The notes below the pieces were generated by a model. The model saw only the letters and a list, made by a program, of their open reading frames with translations, ran no database searches and was not told where the DNA came from. A program made the position numbers and the translations under genes. DNA of 60,850 bases from Comamonadaceae bacterium (GTDB lineage: Bacteria; Pseudomonadota; Gammaproteobacteria; Burkholderiales; Burkholderiaceae_C), in assembly GCA_947454955.1 (NCBI GenBank), contig CANGLW010000014.1, positions 1 through 60,850 of the forward strand. Reading direction: 5' to 3'. Positions 37,045 through 45,734 of the stretch are shown here, in pieces (the stretch's first letter is position 1; each line of letters opens with the position of its first letter).

Positions 37045-38355
37045 TCAGTGGCCTTGGGTGCTGCGGTGACGGTTCACCTCGACCTCGCTCACCTCAGCGG
37101 CGTCGTTGCCCCAACTGTTACGCACATAGGTGAGGATAGCGGCCACCTCACTGTCTTTGAGCACCAGCACATAGGGCGGCATGCCATAGGGCCGCGGGTT
37201 GCCCTGGGTGGCTGGCGAGTAACCACCGTACAGCAGCATTTGCACCAAGTTGGCGGTGGTGTGCATGTTGACCGCGCGGTTGCCTGAGAGCGTGGGGTAA
37301 GCGCCCGCTTGGCCCTGCCCTTGCTCGCCGTGGCACTGCGCACAATGCTTCTCGTACAAAGCTTGGCCTTGGGCCATCTTCGCGCTCGAGAGTCCAAACT
37401 GCCGGGTGATGAGCATGCTGCCCGCGGCTTGGTGTTGGCTCACCGGCAGGCCTTGCAAAAATACCGCCATGGCGCGCAAATCGGCATCGCTCAAATACTG
37501 GGTGCTGCCCTGCACCACCTCGCCCATGGGGCCGCTGACCCAGGCGCGGTGACCCACACCGTTTTTGACCTCATCGGTCACACCGTGTTTGAGTAAGCGC
37601 ACCACCTCGTCCACCGACCACTGCGACACACCAGCTTCGGCGGGGTCGGTGAGTGAGGGGGCGTACCAGTTTTGCAAGGGAATCAAGCCACCGGCTAAGT
37701 CCAGGGCGTCGCGGGTGGCGCCCAAAGCATTGCGCGCGGTGTGGCAGGCACTGCAGTGGCCCAAGCCTTTGACCAGGTAGGCCCCGCGGTTCCACGCTTC
37801 GCTGTGCGCCGGGTCGGCTTGGTACAAGCCCGGCGAAAAATACAAGCTGCGCCAAGCACCCAAGGCCAGCTGGGTGTTGAAAGGCCAGGCCACTTGGTGC
37901 GCGGGTGTGGCTTGCTCAACGGCCGGCAGGCTTTGCAAAAACGCGAACAAGGCATCCGAGTCTGGGCGCGACACCAAAGTGGTGTTGGTGTAGGGGAAGG
38001 CCGGGTACAGCAAACGCCCATCGCGTGATTGGCCATGGTGCAAGGCACGCCAAAAATCATCACGGCGCCAGCTGCCCAGGCCGGTGCGCACATCGGGCGT
38101 GAGGTTGCTGGCGTAGACCATGCCAAACGGGGTTTCAATACCGCGACCACCCGCATACGGCAAACCACCGCGCGCAGTGTGACAGGCCATGCAGTTGCCC
38201 GCACGCGCCAGGTAGGCACCACGCTCAACCTGGGTGGCGTTGCTCTCAAATTCAGAGCTGGCAACCGCCACCGGGCGGCCCCACCACCACGACAAGCCTG
38301 CCATGACCAACAGCACAGCGAAGCCGAACAAAGCCAAACGCTTGAGCCAAGTCAT
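37045..38355 (-). CDS. Tri-haem cytochrome c (alcohol/aldehyde dehydrogenase subunit II type)
   Basis: The 436-residue protein has an N-terminal membrane anchor (LFGFAVLLVMAGLSWWWG). Three haem c motifs follow, CMACH, CSACH and CAQCH. This layout and GAYLARAGNCMACHT match the cytochrome subunit of membrane alcohol, gluconate or aldehyde dehydrogenases, which pass electrons to ubiquinol oxidase. No flavo- or quinoprotein catalytic subunit is adjacent, so the electron donor must be encoded elsewhere. It overlaps the upstream cytochrome gene by four bases. Confidence 0.92.
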   Translation of the reverse strand: MTWLKRLALFGFAVLLVMAGLSWWWGRPVAVASSEFESNATQVERGAYLARAGNCMACHTARGGLPYAGGRGIETPFGMVYASNLTPDVRTGLGSWRRDDFWRALHHGQSRDGRLLYPAFPYTNTTLVSRPDSDALFAFLQSLPAVEQATPAHQVAWPFNTQLALGAWRSLYFSPGLYQADPAHSEAWNRGAYLVKGLGHCSACHTARNALGATRDALDLAGGLIPLQNWYAPSLTDPAEAGVSQWSVDEVVRLLKHGVTDEVKNGVGHRAWVSGPMGEVVQGSTQYLSDADLRAMAVFLQGLPVSQHQAAGSMLITRQFGLSSAKMAQGQALYEKHCAQCHGEQGQGQAGAYPTLSGNRAVNMHTTANLVQMLLYGGYSPATQGNPRPYGMPPYVLVLKDSEVAAILTYVRNSWGNDAAEVSEVEVNRHRSTQGH

Positions 38356-39122
38356 GGGCGCACCTCAGGCTGCGCAGCGGTGCCACAGCGCATCTGCGCG
38401 CCTTGGCCCACCGCCACCTCACGCCCCGCAGCTGCAGCGGGGTGGGTGTTGGTGGGCAAAGGCTGCATGCCCAACCAAGTGGAAACAGCAGTGAGGTCCT
38501 CAGCACTCAAGCGCTTGGCTATCTGGGCCATGCAATCGGGCGCATGGGCGCGGCGCTGACCGCTGCGCCAAGCGCCCAACTGCGCGTTCACATAGTCGCG
38601 CGGCAAGCCCAACAAGCCCGGTGCGTTGGGCAAGAGGCCGGTCAAGCGCTGGCCGTGGCAGTTCACACAGGCGGGCATGTTCAGGGCCTTGTCGCCTTCC
38701 AGGGCCAGTTGCTGACCACGGGCCAATTGCTGCGCAGTGACAGCGGGCTGTTTGGCGCTTGGCGGCGGGTAAGGCAAATCGAGCGACGCAAAGTACTGCG
38801 CCATGTCCCACAGGTAAGCGTCGGTCAGGGGGTCCACCAGGCGCGTCATGAGGCCGTAGTGGCGCCGACCTTCCTTGAAATTGAGCAGCTGGTTGTAGAG
38901 GTAGCCCGCCGGCTTACCGGCAATGCGGGGGTAATAGCCGTCTGGCCCGGCACGGCCCTGCTCGCCGTGGCAGGCTGCGCAAGCCCGGGTGCGCTCGGCC
39001 ATGTCGGAGACCTTGGCAGGTGCAGCCACAGGGCCAGCTGTGGCTGACAAAGCAGCCAGGCACAGGGCTAAAAACAAAACCAGCTGGCAACGAACCAGCT
39101 GGCTCAAAAGCGCAAAACACAT
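38352..39122 (-). CDS. Di-haem cytochrome c (c4-like)
   Basis: The 256-residue protein has a signal peptide (LFLALCLAALSATAG) and two CXXCH motifs, CAACH and CVNCH, about 105 residues apart as in cytochrome c4. YPRIAGKPAGYLYNQL is a familiar c4/c553 stretch. It is periplasmic and translationally coupled to the tri-haem gene, so the two likely form one electron chain. The C-terminal 45 residues after the second domain are unusual and contain one more Cys. Confidence 0.9.
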   Translation of the reverse strand: MCFALLSQLVRCQLVLFLALCLAALSATAGPVAAPAKVSDMAERTRACAACHGEQGRAGPDGYYPRIAGKPAGYLYNQLLNFKEGRRHYGLMTRLVDPLTDAYLWDMAQYFASLDLPYPPPSAKQPAVTAQQLARGQQLALEGDKALNMPACVNCHGQRLTGLLPNAPGLLGLPRDYVNAQLGAWRSGQRRAHAPDCMAQIAKRLSAEDLTAVSTWLGMQPLPTNTHPAAAAGREVAVGQGAQMRCGTAAQPEVRP

Positions 39123-39198
39123 GCGTGAATGTTAACGCCCCAGCCCTTGAGCGCAGGCCTGTGATCCACAAACCCCCACCCGAAGCGGGGCGGGCGAA

Positions 39199-39204
39199 TA
39201 AAAT
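39199..39204 (+). promoter_or_regulatory. Possible -10 box of valS
   Basis: TAAAAT lies 23 bases before the valS ATG in the 105-base divergent gap. No clear -35 was found. The gap holds nothing else recognisable apart from an imperfect GC-rich hairpin near 39176-39194. Confidence 0.35.
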
Positions 39205-39227
39205 CGGGGGCTAACCCGAATTCGACC

Positions 39228-42200
39228 ATGACCACTGACACCCAACCCGGCCTCAACAGCCTGTCCAAATCCTTTGAACCTGCCGCTCTGGAGGCCCACT
39301 GGGGGCCCGAGTGGGAGCAACGCGGCCTGGGTCGTGCAGGCTACCGGGGTACAGGCGCGCCGCAGTCCGGTCAGCCCTCCTTTGCCATCCAGCTGCCGCC
39401 CCCCAATGTGACGGGCACGTTGCACATGGGCCATGCGTTCAACCAGACCATCATGGACTCGCTCACCCGCTACCACCGCATGCGAGGCGACAACACCGTG
39501 TGGGTGCCCGGCACCGACCACGCCGGCATTGCCACGCAAATCGTGGTGGAGCGTCAGTTGCAAGAGCAAGGCATCAGCCGCCACGACCTGGGCCGCAAAA
39601 ACTTTGTGGCCCGTGTGTGGGAATGGAAAGAACAAAGCGGCAACACCATCACCACCCAAATGCGCCGCATGGGCGACAGCGTGGACTGGAGCCGCGAGTA
39701 CTTCACCATGGACGACAAGCTCTCCCAGGTGGTCACCCAAACCTTTGTGAGCCTGTACCGCCAGGGCCTGATTTACCGCGGCAAGCGCCTGGTGAACTGG
39801 GACCCCAAGCTGCAATCGGCGGTGTCGGACCTGGAGGTCGAGAGCGAAGAGAAAGACGGCTCGCTGTGGCACATTGCCTACCCGCTGGCCGATGCCAATG
39901 GCCAGCCCCAGGCTGACGGCGCCCATTTGGTGGTGGCCACCACCCGCCCCGAGACCATGCTGGGCGACGTGGCGGTCATGGTGCACCCCGAGGACGAGCG
40001 CTACACCCACCTGATTGGCCGCCACGTGGTGCTGCCGCTGTGCGACCGTTTGATTCCGGTGATTGCCGATGCGTATGTGGACAAAGCGTTCGGCACCGGT
40101 GTGGTGAAGGTCACCCCCGCACACGACCCCAACGACTACGCGGTGGGCCAACGCCACAAGCTGCCCATGATGGGCGTGCTCACCTTGCAAGCCACGGTCA
40201 ACGACAACGCGCCCGAGAAATACCGCGGCCTGGACCGCTTTGTGGCGCGCAAACAGATCGTGGCCGACCTGCAAGCGTGTGGCGCGATGGTGGAGATCAA
40301 AAAGCACAAGCTCATGGTGCCGATTTGCACCCGCACCGGTCAGGTGGTCGAGCCCATGCTGACCGACCAATGGTTTGTGGCCATGAACCAAGCGCCGGCT
40401 ACAGGCATCGATGAATCGCACCTGCCCGAGAAATGGCGTAACACCTCGATCGCGCACAAAGCGATTGATGCGGTGGCCAGTGGCGAAGTGAAGTTTGTGC
40501 CCGAGAACTGGGTCAACACCTACAACCAGTGGATGAACAACATCCAAGACTGGTGCATCTCGCGCCAGCTGTGGTGGGGCCACCAAATTCCTGCTTGGTA
40601 CGGCAGCGATGGTTCAATTTTTGTAGCACACAACGAAGACGAGGCGCGGGCTCTGGCCGATTCTGCTGGATACAAGGGCGATTTGGCGCGCGACCCCGAT
40701 GTGCTCGACACCTGGTACTCATCGGCCCTGGTGCCGTTCTCCACCATGGGCTGGGGAGGAACTTCAGCCATGGGTCGAGCCGGCCAGGCGGCAGGCGATT
40801 TGGCAAGCGCAGCGCCTATGAGCCAGAGCCTGACAGGTTCGGCACAGGGCGGCGCCAACGCCAACAACACGGACGATCTGAATCTTTACCTCCCCAGCAG
40901 CGTGCTGGTGACCGGCTACGACATCATCTTCTTCTGGGTTGCCCGCATGATCATGATGACCACGCACTTCACCGGCAAGGTGCCGTTCAAAGACGTGTAC
41001 ATCCACGGCTTGGTGCGTGATGCCCAGGGCCAGAAGATGAGCAAGTCTGAAGGCAATGTGCTGGACCCGGTGGACCTGATCGACGGCATTGAGTTGGCGC
41101 CTTTGCTCGACAAACGCACCATCGGTTTGCGCAAACCCGAGACCGCGCCCCAGGTGCGTAAGAACACTGAGAAAGAATTCCCCAACGGCATTCCAGCCTT
41201 TGGTGCCGATGCGCTGCGTTTCACCTTCGCCTCACTAGCCAGCTTGGGGCGCAACATCAATTTTGATAGCAAGCGCTGCGAGGGTTACCGCAACTTCTGC
41301 AACAAACTGTGGAACGCCACCCGCTTTGTGTTGATGAACTGCGAGGGCCAGGACTGCGGCCTCAAAGAACACACCAAGGCCGAATGTTCCGCACCCGAGT
41401 TTGACGCCCAAGGCGTGCAAACCAAAGCAGCTGGCCCCATGTACCGTTACATGACCTTCAGCCAGGCCGACCGCTGGATCAGCTCGCTCTTGCAGCAAAC
41501 CGTGCAAGCGGTCGAACAAGGTTTTGCTGACTATCGTTTGGACAACGTAGCCAACGCGATTTACGACTTCGTGTGGAACGAGTTCTGCGACTGGTACTTG
41601 GAAATTGCCAAGGTGCAAATCAACACCGGCGACGAGAGCGAGCAACGCGCCACACGCCGCACGCTGATTCGCACGCTCGAAGCCATCCTGCGCCTGGCCC
41701 ACCCCATCACGCCTTTCATCACCGAAGAGCTGTGGCAAAAAGTCGCCCCCGTGGCGGGCATGCTCAGTGCCGACGCGCAAGCCTCCATCAGCGTGGCCAA
41801 GTTCCCGCAGGCCTTGATGAACAAGATGGATGACAAGGCCATCGCACATGTGGCGCAGCTCAAATCGTGGGTGGATGCTTGCCGCAATTTGCGCGGCGAG
41901 ATGAATGTGTCCCCCGCCAACCGTCTGCCTTTGTATGCCGTGGCGGCCGATGCTGCGCAGGCTGCACAACTCAAGGCCGCAGCGCCTGTGTTGCAAGCCC
42001 TGGCCAAGCTCAGCGAGGTCAAGGTGTTTGACGACGAAGTGGCCTGGGCTGCTGCCGCGCAGTCGGCCCCAGTGGCGGTGGTGGGTGCCACCCGCATTTG
42101 CCTGCACATGGAAGTGGATGTGGCCGCTGAGAAAGCACGCTTGAGCAAAGAGCAAGCGCGCCTGGAAGGCGAGATCGTCAAGGCCAACGGCAAGCTGGGC

Positions 42201-42317
42201 AACGAGGCCTTTGTGGCCAAGGCCCCGCCTGCGGTGATTGACCAGGAACGCAAACGCTTGGCTGATTTCACCGCCACGCTGGAGAAAATCAAAGACCAAC
42301 TCGCGCGCTTGGGTTGA
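39228..42317 (+). CDS. valS: Valyl-tRNA synthetase
   Basis: The 1029-residue class I synthetase has the HIGH-type motif [19 protein letters not shown] is in [14 protein letters not shown], and a C-terminal coiled coil ([20 protein letters not shown]) closes the protein. The editing domain includes [13 protein letters not shown]. Between STMGW and [11 protein letters not shown], where other ValRS have a short PEKT-like turn, there is a low-complexity insert of about 39 residues (510-548) rich in Gly, Ala, Ser and Asn. It lies in the catalytic domain just before the stretch leading to KMSKS. E. coli ValRS has 951 residues. Confidence 0.97.
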   Translation: MTTDTQPGLNSLSKSFEPAALEAHWGPEWEQRGLGRAGYRGTGAPQSGQPSFAIQLPPPNVTGTLHMGHAFNQTIMDSLTRYHRMRGDNTVWVPGTDHAGIATQIVVERQLQEQGISRHDLGRKNFVARVWEWKEQSGNTITTQMRRMGDSVDWSREYFTMDDKLSQVVTQTFVSLYRQGLIYRGKRLVNWDPKLQSAVSDLEVESEEKDGSLWHIAYPLADANGQPQADGAHLVVATTRPETMLGDVAVMVHPEDERYTHLIGRHVVLPLCDRLIPVIADAYVDKAFGTGVVKVTPAHDPNDYAVGQRHKLPMMGVLTLQATVNDNAPEKYRGLDRFVARKQIVADLQACGAMVEIKKHKLMVPICTRTGQVVEPMLTDQWFVAMNQAPATGIDESHLPEKWRNTSIAHKAIDAVASGEVKFVPENWVNTYNQWMNNIQDWCISRQLWWGHQIPAWYGSDGSIFVAHNEDEARALADSAGYKGDLARDPDVLDTWYSSALVPFSTMGWGGTSAMGRAGQAAGDLASAAPMSQSLTGSAQGGANANNTDDLNLYLPSSVLVTGYDIIFFWVARMIMMTTHFTGKVPFKDVYIHGLVRDAQGQKMSKSEGNVLDPVDLIDGIELAPLLDKRTIGLRKPETAPQVRKNTEKEFPNGIPAFGADALRFTFASLASLGRNINFDSKRCEGYRNFCNKLWNATRFVLMNCEGQDCGLKEHTKAECSAPEFDAQGVQTKAAGPMYRYMTFSQADRWISSLLQQTVQAVEQGFADYRLDNVANAIYDFVWNEFCDWYLEIAKVQINTGDESEQRATRRTLIRTLEAILRLAHPITPFITEELWQKVAPVAGMLSADAQASISVAKFPQALMNKMDDKAIAHVAQLKSWVDACRNLRGEMNVSPANRLPLYAVAADAAQAAQLKAAAPVLQALAKLSEVKVFDDEVAWAAAAQSAPVAVVGATRICLHMEVDVAAEKARLSKEQARLEGEIVKANGKLGNEAFVAKAPPAVIDQERKRLADFTATLEKIKDQLARLG

Positions 42318-42371
42318 TGTGACATCACCTCGACACGAACTTGCAGTAAGCTCATCTCAAGGACCTGAGAC

Positions 42372-43250
42372 ATGAAAACCATCAACACCGCCGTGTTTCC
42401 TGTGGCCGGCATGGGCACACGCTTTTTGCCCGCCACCAAGGCCAGCCCCAAAGAGATGATGCCGGTGGTGGACAAGCCGCTGATTCAGTATTGCGTGGAA
42501 GAGGCTTATGAGGCGGGCATACGCCACATGGTGTTTGTGACCGGCCGCCACAAGCGCGCGATTGAAGACCACTTTGACACCGCTTTCGAGTTGGAAACCG
42601 AGCTCGAAGCCAACCACAAACACGCGCTCCTGGAGATGGTGCGCGCCATCCAGCCCGCTGACATGGTCTGCACCTTTGTGCGCCAGCCCCGTGCGCTGGG
42701 CTTGGGCCATGCGGTCTTGTGTGCTGAGCATCTGACCAACAAAGAAGCGTTTGCCGTCATCTTGGCCGATGACCTGATGATCGGCAAACCCGGCGGCCCA
42801 GGCGTGCTCAAGCAAATGGTGATGCAGTTTGAAAAGCTCGGCCGCTCAGTGCTGGCCGTGCAAGAGGTGCCGCAAGAACACACCAAACGCTACGGCATTG
42901 TGGCGGGCACCCAGGCTGAAAATGGCCTGACCCGCGTGACGCAAATTGTGGAAAAACCCGATCCAGCCCAAGCCCCTTCACGCTTGGCGGTGGCGGGGCG
43001 CTACATCCTCACGCCCATGGTGTTTGAGCAAATCAAACAGCAGCCACGCGGTGCGGGTGGTGAAATTCAACTCACCGATGGCATTGCCGGCTTGCTGAAC
43101 CTGGAAGCGGTGTACGCCTACGCCTACGAGGGCAAGCGCTACGACTGTGGCTCCAAAGATGGCTTCTTAGAAGCCACGGTGGAGATGGCCCTGCAGCACC
43201 CTGAGGTGGGTGCGGGCTTTCGCGAGTACCTGAAAAACCTCAAGCTCTGA
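42372..43250 (+). CDS. galU: UTP-glucose-1-phosphate uridylyltransferase
   Basis: The 292-residue protein has the GalU signature FPVAGMGTRFLPATKASPKE and QPRALGLGHAVLCA. The late EGKRYDCGSKDGFL also fits. It makes UDP-glucose for polysaccharides and LPS. AAGGAC before the ATG is the ribosome binding site. It is convergent with tusA (4-base gap) without a terminator. Confidence 0.96.
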   Translation: MKTINTAVFPVAGMGTRFLPATKASPKEMMPVVDKPLIQYCVEEAYEAGIRHMVFVTGRHKRAIEDHFDTAFELETELEANHKHALLEMVRAIQPADMVCTFVRQPRALGLGHAVLCAEHLTNKEAFAVILADDLMIGKPGGPGVLKQMVMQFEKLGRSVLAVQEVPQEHTKRYGIVAGTQAENGLTRVTQIVEKPDPAQAPSRLAVAGRYILTPMVFEQIKQQPRGAGGEIQLTDGIAGLLNLEAVYAYAYEGKRYDCGSKDGFLEATVEMALQHPEVGAGFREYLKNLKL

Positions 43251-43254
43251 GGGT

Positions 43255-43482
43255 TCAGCGCCTGCGCATCAGGTGCACAAAAGCATCGCCTTGCGCGCTT
43301 TGCTCCAGCAACTCGTTGCCAGTTTGCTTGGCAAAGGCTTGAAAGTCGCGGGTGGAACCCGGGTCGGTGGACACCACGCGCAAGACCTGGCCTGAGCTCA
43401 TTTCAGACAAAGCTTTTTTGGCCTTGAGGATGGGCAAGGGGCAGTTCAAGCCCTTGGTGTCGAGGTCGCGGTCGATGTTCAT
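43255..43482 (-). CDS. tusA: TusA-family sulfur carrier protein
   Basis: The 75-residue protein has the TusA CPxP motif in LNCPLPILKAKKAL; the Cys carries persulfide. TusA proteins relay sulfur for tRNA 2-thiouridine or molybdenum cofactor. No other tus gene is adjacent. The start has no Shine-Dalgarno sequence and is preceded by TAAAAT-N6, the same arrangement as rarA and hrcA. Confidence 0.92.
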   Translation of the reverse strand: MNIDRDLDTKGLNCPLPILKAKKALSEMSSGQVLRVVSTDPGSTRDFQAFAKQTGNELLEQSAQGDAFVHLMRRR

Positions 43483-43488
43483 GGCTTG

Positions 43489-43494
43489 ATTTTA
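43489..43494 (-). promoter_or_regulatory. TAAAAT box 6 bases before tusA ATG
   Basis: On the minus strand TAAAATCAAGCC is followed directly by ATG. The rarA start has TAAAATCAAACC-ATG, one base different. This would be the -10 box of a leaderless mRNA. Confidence 0.5.
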
Positions 43495-43534
43495 CGGGGC
43501 GCCGAAAAACGTGACGCCAGATCAGGTCTTGGCT

Positions 43535-44047
43535 TCAACCCAAAAACTGCGGCGTGTGCCCGCGGGAGGTCAACCAATCGGCCAAGGCATAGCCGGTGCC
43601 AGATGGCCAGCAGCGCACGTCTTCGGGCGTCATCAATTTGTAGTCCACCAACTCAGGCGAGAGCTGCACCACCCCCGAACACTGGGCATGGTAGGCAATG
43701 ATGACCTGGTTCATGCGCTTGAACTCGTAAGCGCCAATCAGGTTGAGCGCATGGGTGTCCAGAGACGTTTCTTCTTTGATCTCACGCCGGATGCCGTCTT
43801 GCGGCGACTCGCCCATCTCCATGAAGCCGGTGATGAGCGCGTACATCTTGTGGGTCCACGCGGCATTGCGCGCCAACAAAATGCGGCCGTCCAACTCAAT
43901 CACCGCGGCCAGCACCGGCGTGGGGTTGTTCCAATGCGTGAAGCCGCAGGACGTGCAGCACAGGCGCTCGGTGGCACCACCGTCTTCCATGCGGGGCAGC
44001 CACTCTAATTCGGTGGCGCAATGGGGGCAAAACTTGAACCAGTTCAT
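43535..44047 (-). CDS. NUDIX hydrolase with N-terminal zinc ribbon
   Basis: The 170-residue protein has two CxxC pairs (CPHC, CTSC) forming a zinc ribbon. The NUDIX box GFMEMGESPQDGIRREIKEE follows. The arrangement resembles the C-terminal half of NADH pyrophosphatase NudC, without the N-terminal domain and apparently without the SQPWPFPxS signature. The substrate may be NAD(H) or another nucleoside diphosphate. It overlaps cysM by four bases. Confidence 0.9.
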   Translation of the reverse strand: MNWFKFCPHCATELEWLPRMEDGGATERLCCTSCGFTHWNNPTPVLAAVIELDGRILLARNAAWTHKMYALITGFMEMGESPQDGIRREIKEETSLDTHALNLIGAYEFKRMNQVIIAYHAQCSGVVQLSPELVDYKLMTPEDVRCWPSGTGYALADWLTSRGHTPQFLG

Positions 44048-44946
44048 GCGGGGAACACGCCGGTGGAGAGGTAACGGTCACCCCGGTCGCACACAATGAA
44101 CACGATGGTGGCGTTGCTCTCGCGTGCGGCGATTTGCTGGGCCACCCAGCAGGCACCGGCCGCAGAGATGCCCGCAAAAATGCCCTCTTCGCGCGCCATG
44201 CGGCGGCACATGTCTTCGGCATCCGTCTGGCTCACATACACCAGCTCATCCACATGGGTGGGGTCGTAAATTTTTGGCAAGTATTCCTGCGGCCATTTGC
44301 GGATGCCCGGAATGCGCGAGCCTTCGCTGGGTTGCGCCCCGATGATTTGGATGTTCGGATTTTTGCTTTTGAGAAACTGCGACACCCCAGTGATGGTGCC
44401 GGTCGTGCCCATCGCGCTCACAAAATGGGTGATCCGACCTTGGGTTTGCTCCCAAATTTCGGGGCCGGTGGTCTCAAAGTGGATGCGCGGGTTGTCCAGG
44501 TTGGCGAACTGGTCGAGCACCCGGCCTTGCCCTTCAGCGGCCATCTTGTCGGCCAGGTCACGGGCGTATTCCATGCCGCCTGATTTGGGGGTGAGGATGA
44601 GTTCCGCACCAAAGGCCTTCATGGTCTGGGCGCGCTCGATCGACAGGTCCTCGGGCATGATGAGGATCATGCGGTAACCCTTGATGGCCGCGGCCATGGC
44701 CAGGGCAATACCGGTGTTGCCCGAGGTGGCTTCAATCAGGGTGTCGCCGGGCTTGATCTCGCCGCGCTCTTGCGCACGGGCAATCATCGACAAGGCGGGT
44801 CGGTCTTTGACCGAGCCCGCCGGGTTGTTGCCTTCGAGCTTGCCCAGCACCACGTTATGGCGTTGGGCGTTGGTCTCAGCTCCAAGGCGTTGCAAGGCCA
44901 CCAGCGGGGTTTTGCCGATCGCGTCTTCAAGGGTCGGGTAATTCAT
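44044..44946 (-). CDS. cysM: Cysteine synthase B
   Basis: The 300-residue PLP enzyme has GKTPLVALQRL and the PLP lysine in NNPAGSVKDRPALSM. The substrate loop EATSGNTGIALAMAAAIKGY is also clear. Its size and PAGSVKDR (not GGSIKDR) fit the CysM type, which can use thiosulfate. The start may be 44946 (MNYPTLE) or 44952 (MSMNYP). The open frame upstream runs through tRNA-Leu and is not coding. TATTAT just upstream would leave a leader of only 3-9 bases. Confidence 0.94.
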   Translation of the reverse strand: MNYPTLEDAIGKTPLVALQRLGAETNAQRHNVVLGKLEGNNPAGSVKDRPALSMIARAQERGEIKPGDTLIEATSGNTGIALAMAAAIKGYRMILIMPEDLSIERAQTMKAFGAELILTPKSGGMEYARDLADKMAAEGQGRVLDQFANLDNPRIHFETTGPEIWEQTQGRITHFVSAMGTTGTITGVSQFLKSKNPNIQIIGAQPSEGSRIPGIRKWPQEYLPKIYDPTHVDELVYVSQTDAEDMCRRMAREEGIFAGISAAGACWVAQQIAARESNATIVFIVCDRGDRYLSTGVFPA

Positions 44947-44961
44947 GGACATAACTGTGCA

Positions 44962-44967
44962 ATAATA
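44962..44967 (-). promoter_or_regulatory. Shared A/T box between cysM and tRNA-Leu
   Basis: On the minus strand TATTAT precedes cysM by 9-15 bases. On the plus strand TGCAATAAT reads as an extended -10 (TG-N-AATAAT) 17 bases before tRNA-Leu. Both genes appear to start from the same 10 bases in opposite directions. Confidence 0.4.
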
Positions 44968-44983
44968 GCGTTCTTCGCAAGAA

Positions 44984-45068
44984 GCCCAGGTGGTGAAATT
45001 GGTAGACTCAGGGGACTCAAAATCCCCCGCCGCAAGGCGTGCCGGTTCGAGTCCGGCCCTGGGCACCA
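44984..45068 (+). tRNA. tRNA-Leu (anticodon CAA)
   Basis: An 85-base class II tRNA with a long variable arm (GCCGCAAGGC). Acceptor GCCCAGG pairs with CCTGGGC, then A and an encoded CCA. The anticodon stem GGGGA/TCCCC frames CTCAAAA with anticodon CAA, which decodes UUG. A strong terminator follows 5 bases later. Confidence 0.97.
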
Positions 45069-45073
45069 CATCC

Positions 45074-45108
45074 AAGCCCAAGCAACCTCACGTTGCTTGG
45101 GCTTTTTT
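45074..45108 (+). terminator. Intrinsic terminator after tRNA-Leu
   Basis: AAGCCCAAGCAAC and GTTGCTTGGGCTT form a 13-bp perfect stem with a 5-base loop and a T run. Confidence 0.88.
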
Positions 45109-45113
45109 ACATC

Positions 45114-45734
45114 ATGGACATCACTGTACTTGCTGTCTTGCTGGTCATCGCCGGCTTGGCCCTCAAACAGCGCTACCAAGCGCCGCGCGTGCTGCTGTTG
45201 GCCCAGCATTTAGGGCAGTTCAACATCGAGCCCTTGATGATGCAACTGCACCAGGGCTATTTCCGCGCCCTGGACGAGCAAGACCCCGAACGCGCCTCAC
45301 AAATTTGGGCTTTGCAGACCAGCGCCGAGCAGTCTTTGCTGCAACAATTCCAGGCCTTCACCAAGTCCTTCGAAGGTGTTTACCTGGCCCGCACCCAGGT
45401 GTTCAAACTGGCCGTGGCCCTGCCCTATGCCGACCGGTTTTTACCCACCTTGTGTTTTGACGCGCGCCTGGTGTTTGCGGTGCATGCCCAGGGCATCGCA
45501 CGCGCCATTGAATCCACCCAAAGTTCAGGCCCAAGAGCGCGCACCATTCTGGCTGAGTTGTACCTGATGCAACACAGCTGCCACTGGTTTTGCCGCTCTT
45601 TGCCCACGGCCAGCGCGCGCTTGTTGAGCCGTCACCAAACGTCTTACGAGCAGGTGCTGCAAGCCATCACCCCGCAAACCCGGCGCGACTATTTGGCACT
45701 GGTCTCGCGCAAACCGTCCCACACCTCGGGGTAA
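45114..45734 (+). CDS. Unknown protein with N-terminal membrane segment
   Basis: The 206-residue protein is not one I recognise. It starts with a short hydrophobic helix (ITVLAVLLVIAGLAL), probably a membrane anchor. A mostly helical soluble part follows, with Gln/Leu-rich stretches (LLAQHLGQFNIEPLMMQL, SAEQSLLQQFQAF). Coding appears real: codon use matches the neighbours and the frame opens right after the tRNA-Leu terminator. No Shine-Dalgarno sequence is evident and no promoter was found. Its last 46 bases overlap the convergent SDR gene. Confidence 0.7.
   Translation: MDITVLAVLLVIAGLALKQRYQAPRVLLLAQHLGQFNIEPLMMQLHQGYFRALDEQDPERASQIWALQTSAEQSLLQQFQAFTKSFEGVYLARTQVFKLAVALPYADRFLPTLCFDARLVFAVHAQGIARAIESTQSSGPRARTILAELYLMQHSCHWFCRSLPTASARLLSRHQTSYEQVLQAITPQTRRDYLALVSRKPSHTSG

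Noticed and set aside
39132..40586. Long open frame of 484 codons on the minus strand opposite valS
   Set aside because: It mirrors the GC-biased third positions of valS. Its translation is His/Gly/Val/Gln-rich with no motif, and ValRS on the plus strand is certain.
41258..41274. AATTTTGATAGC in valS, and a similar word in the reductase at about 10146-10158, resembling half of the 17-mer
   Set aside because: They encode conserved residues (INFDSKR, SILIAGG) and lack the second arm.
44953..45081. Upstream extension of cysM through tRNA-Leu
   Set aside because: The extra codons are tRNA sequence. Family members start near MNYPTLEDAIG.
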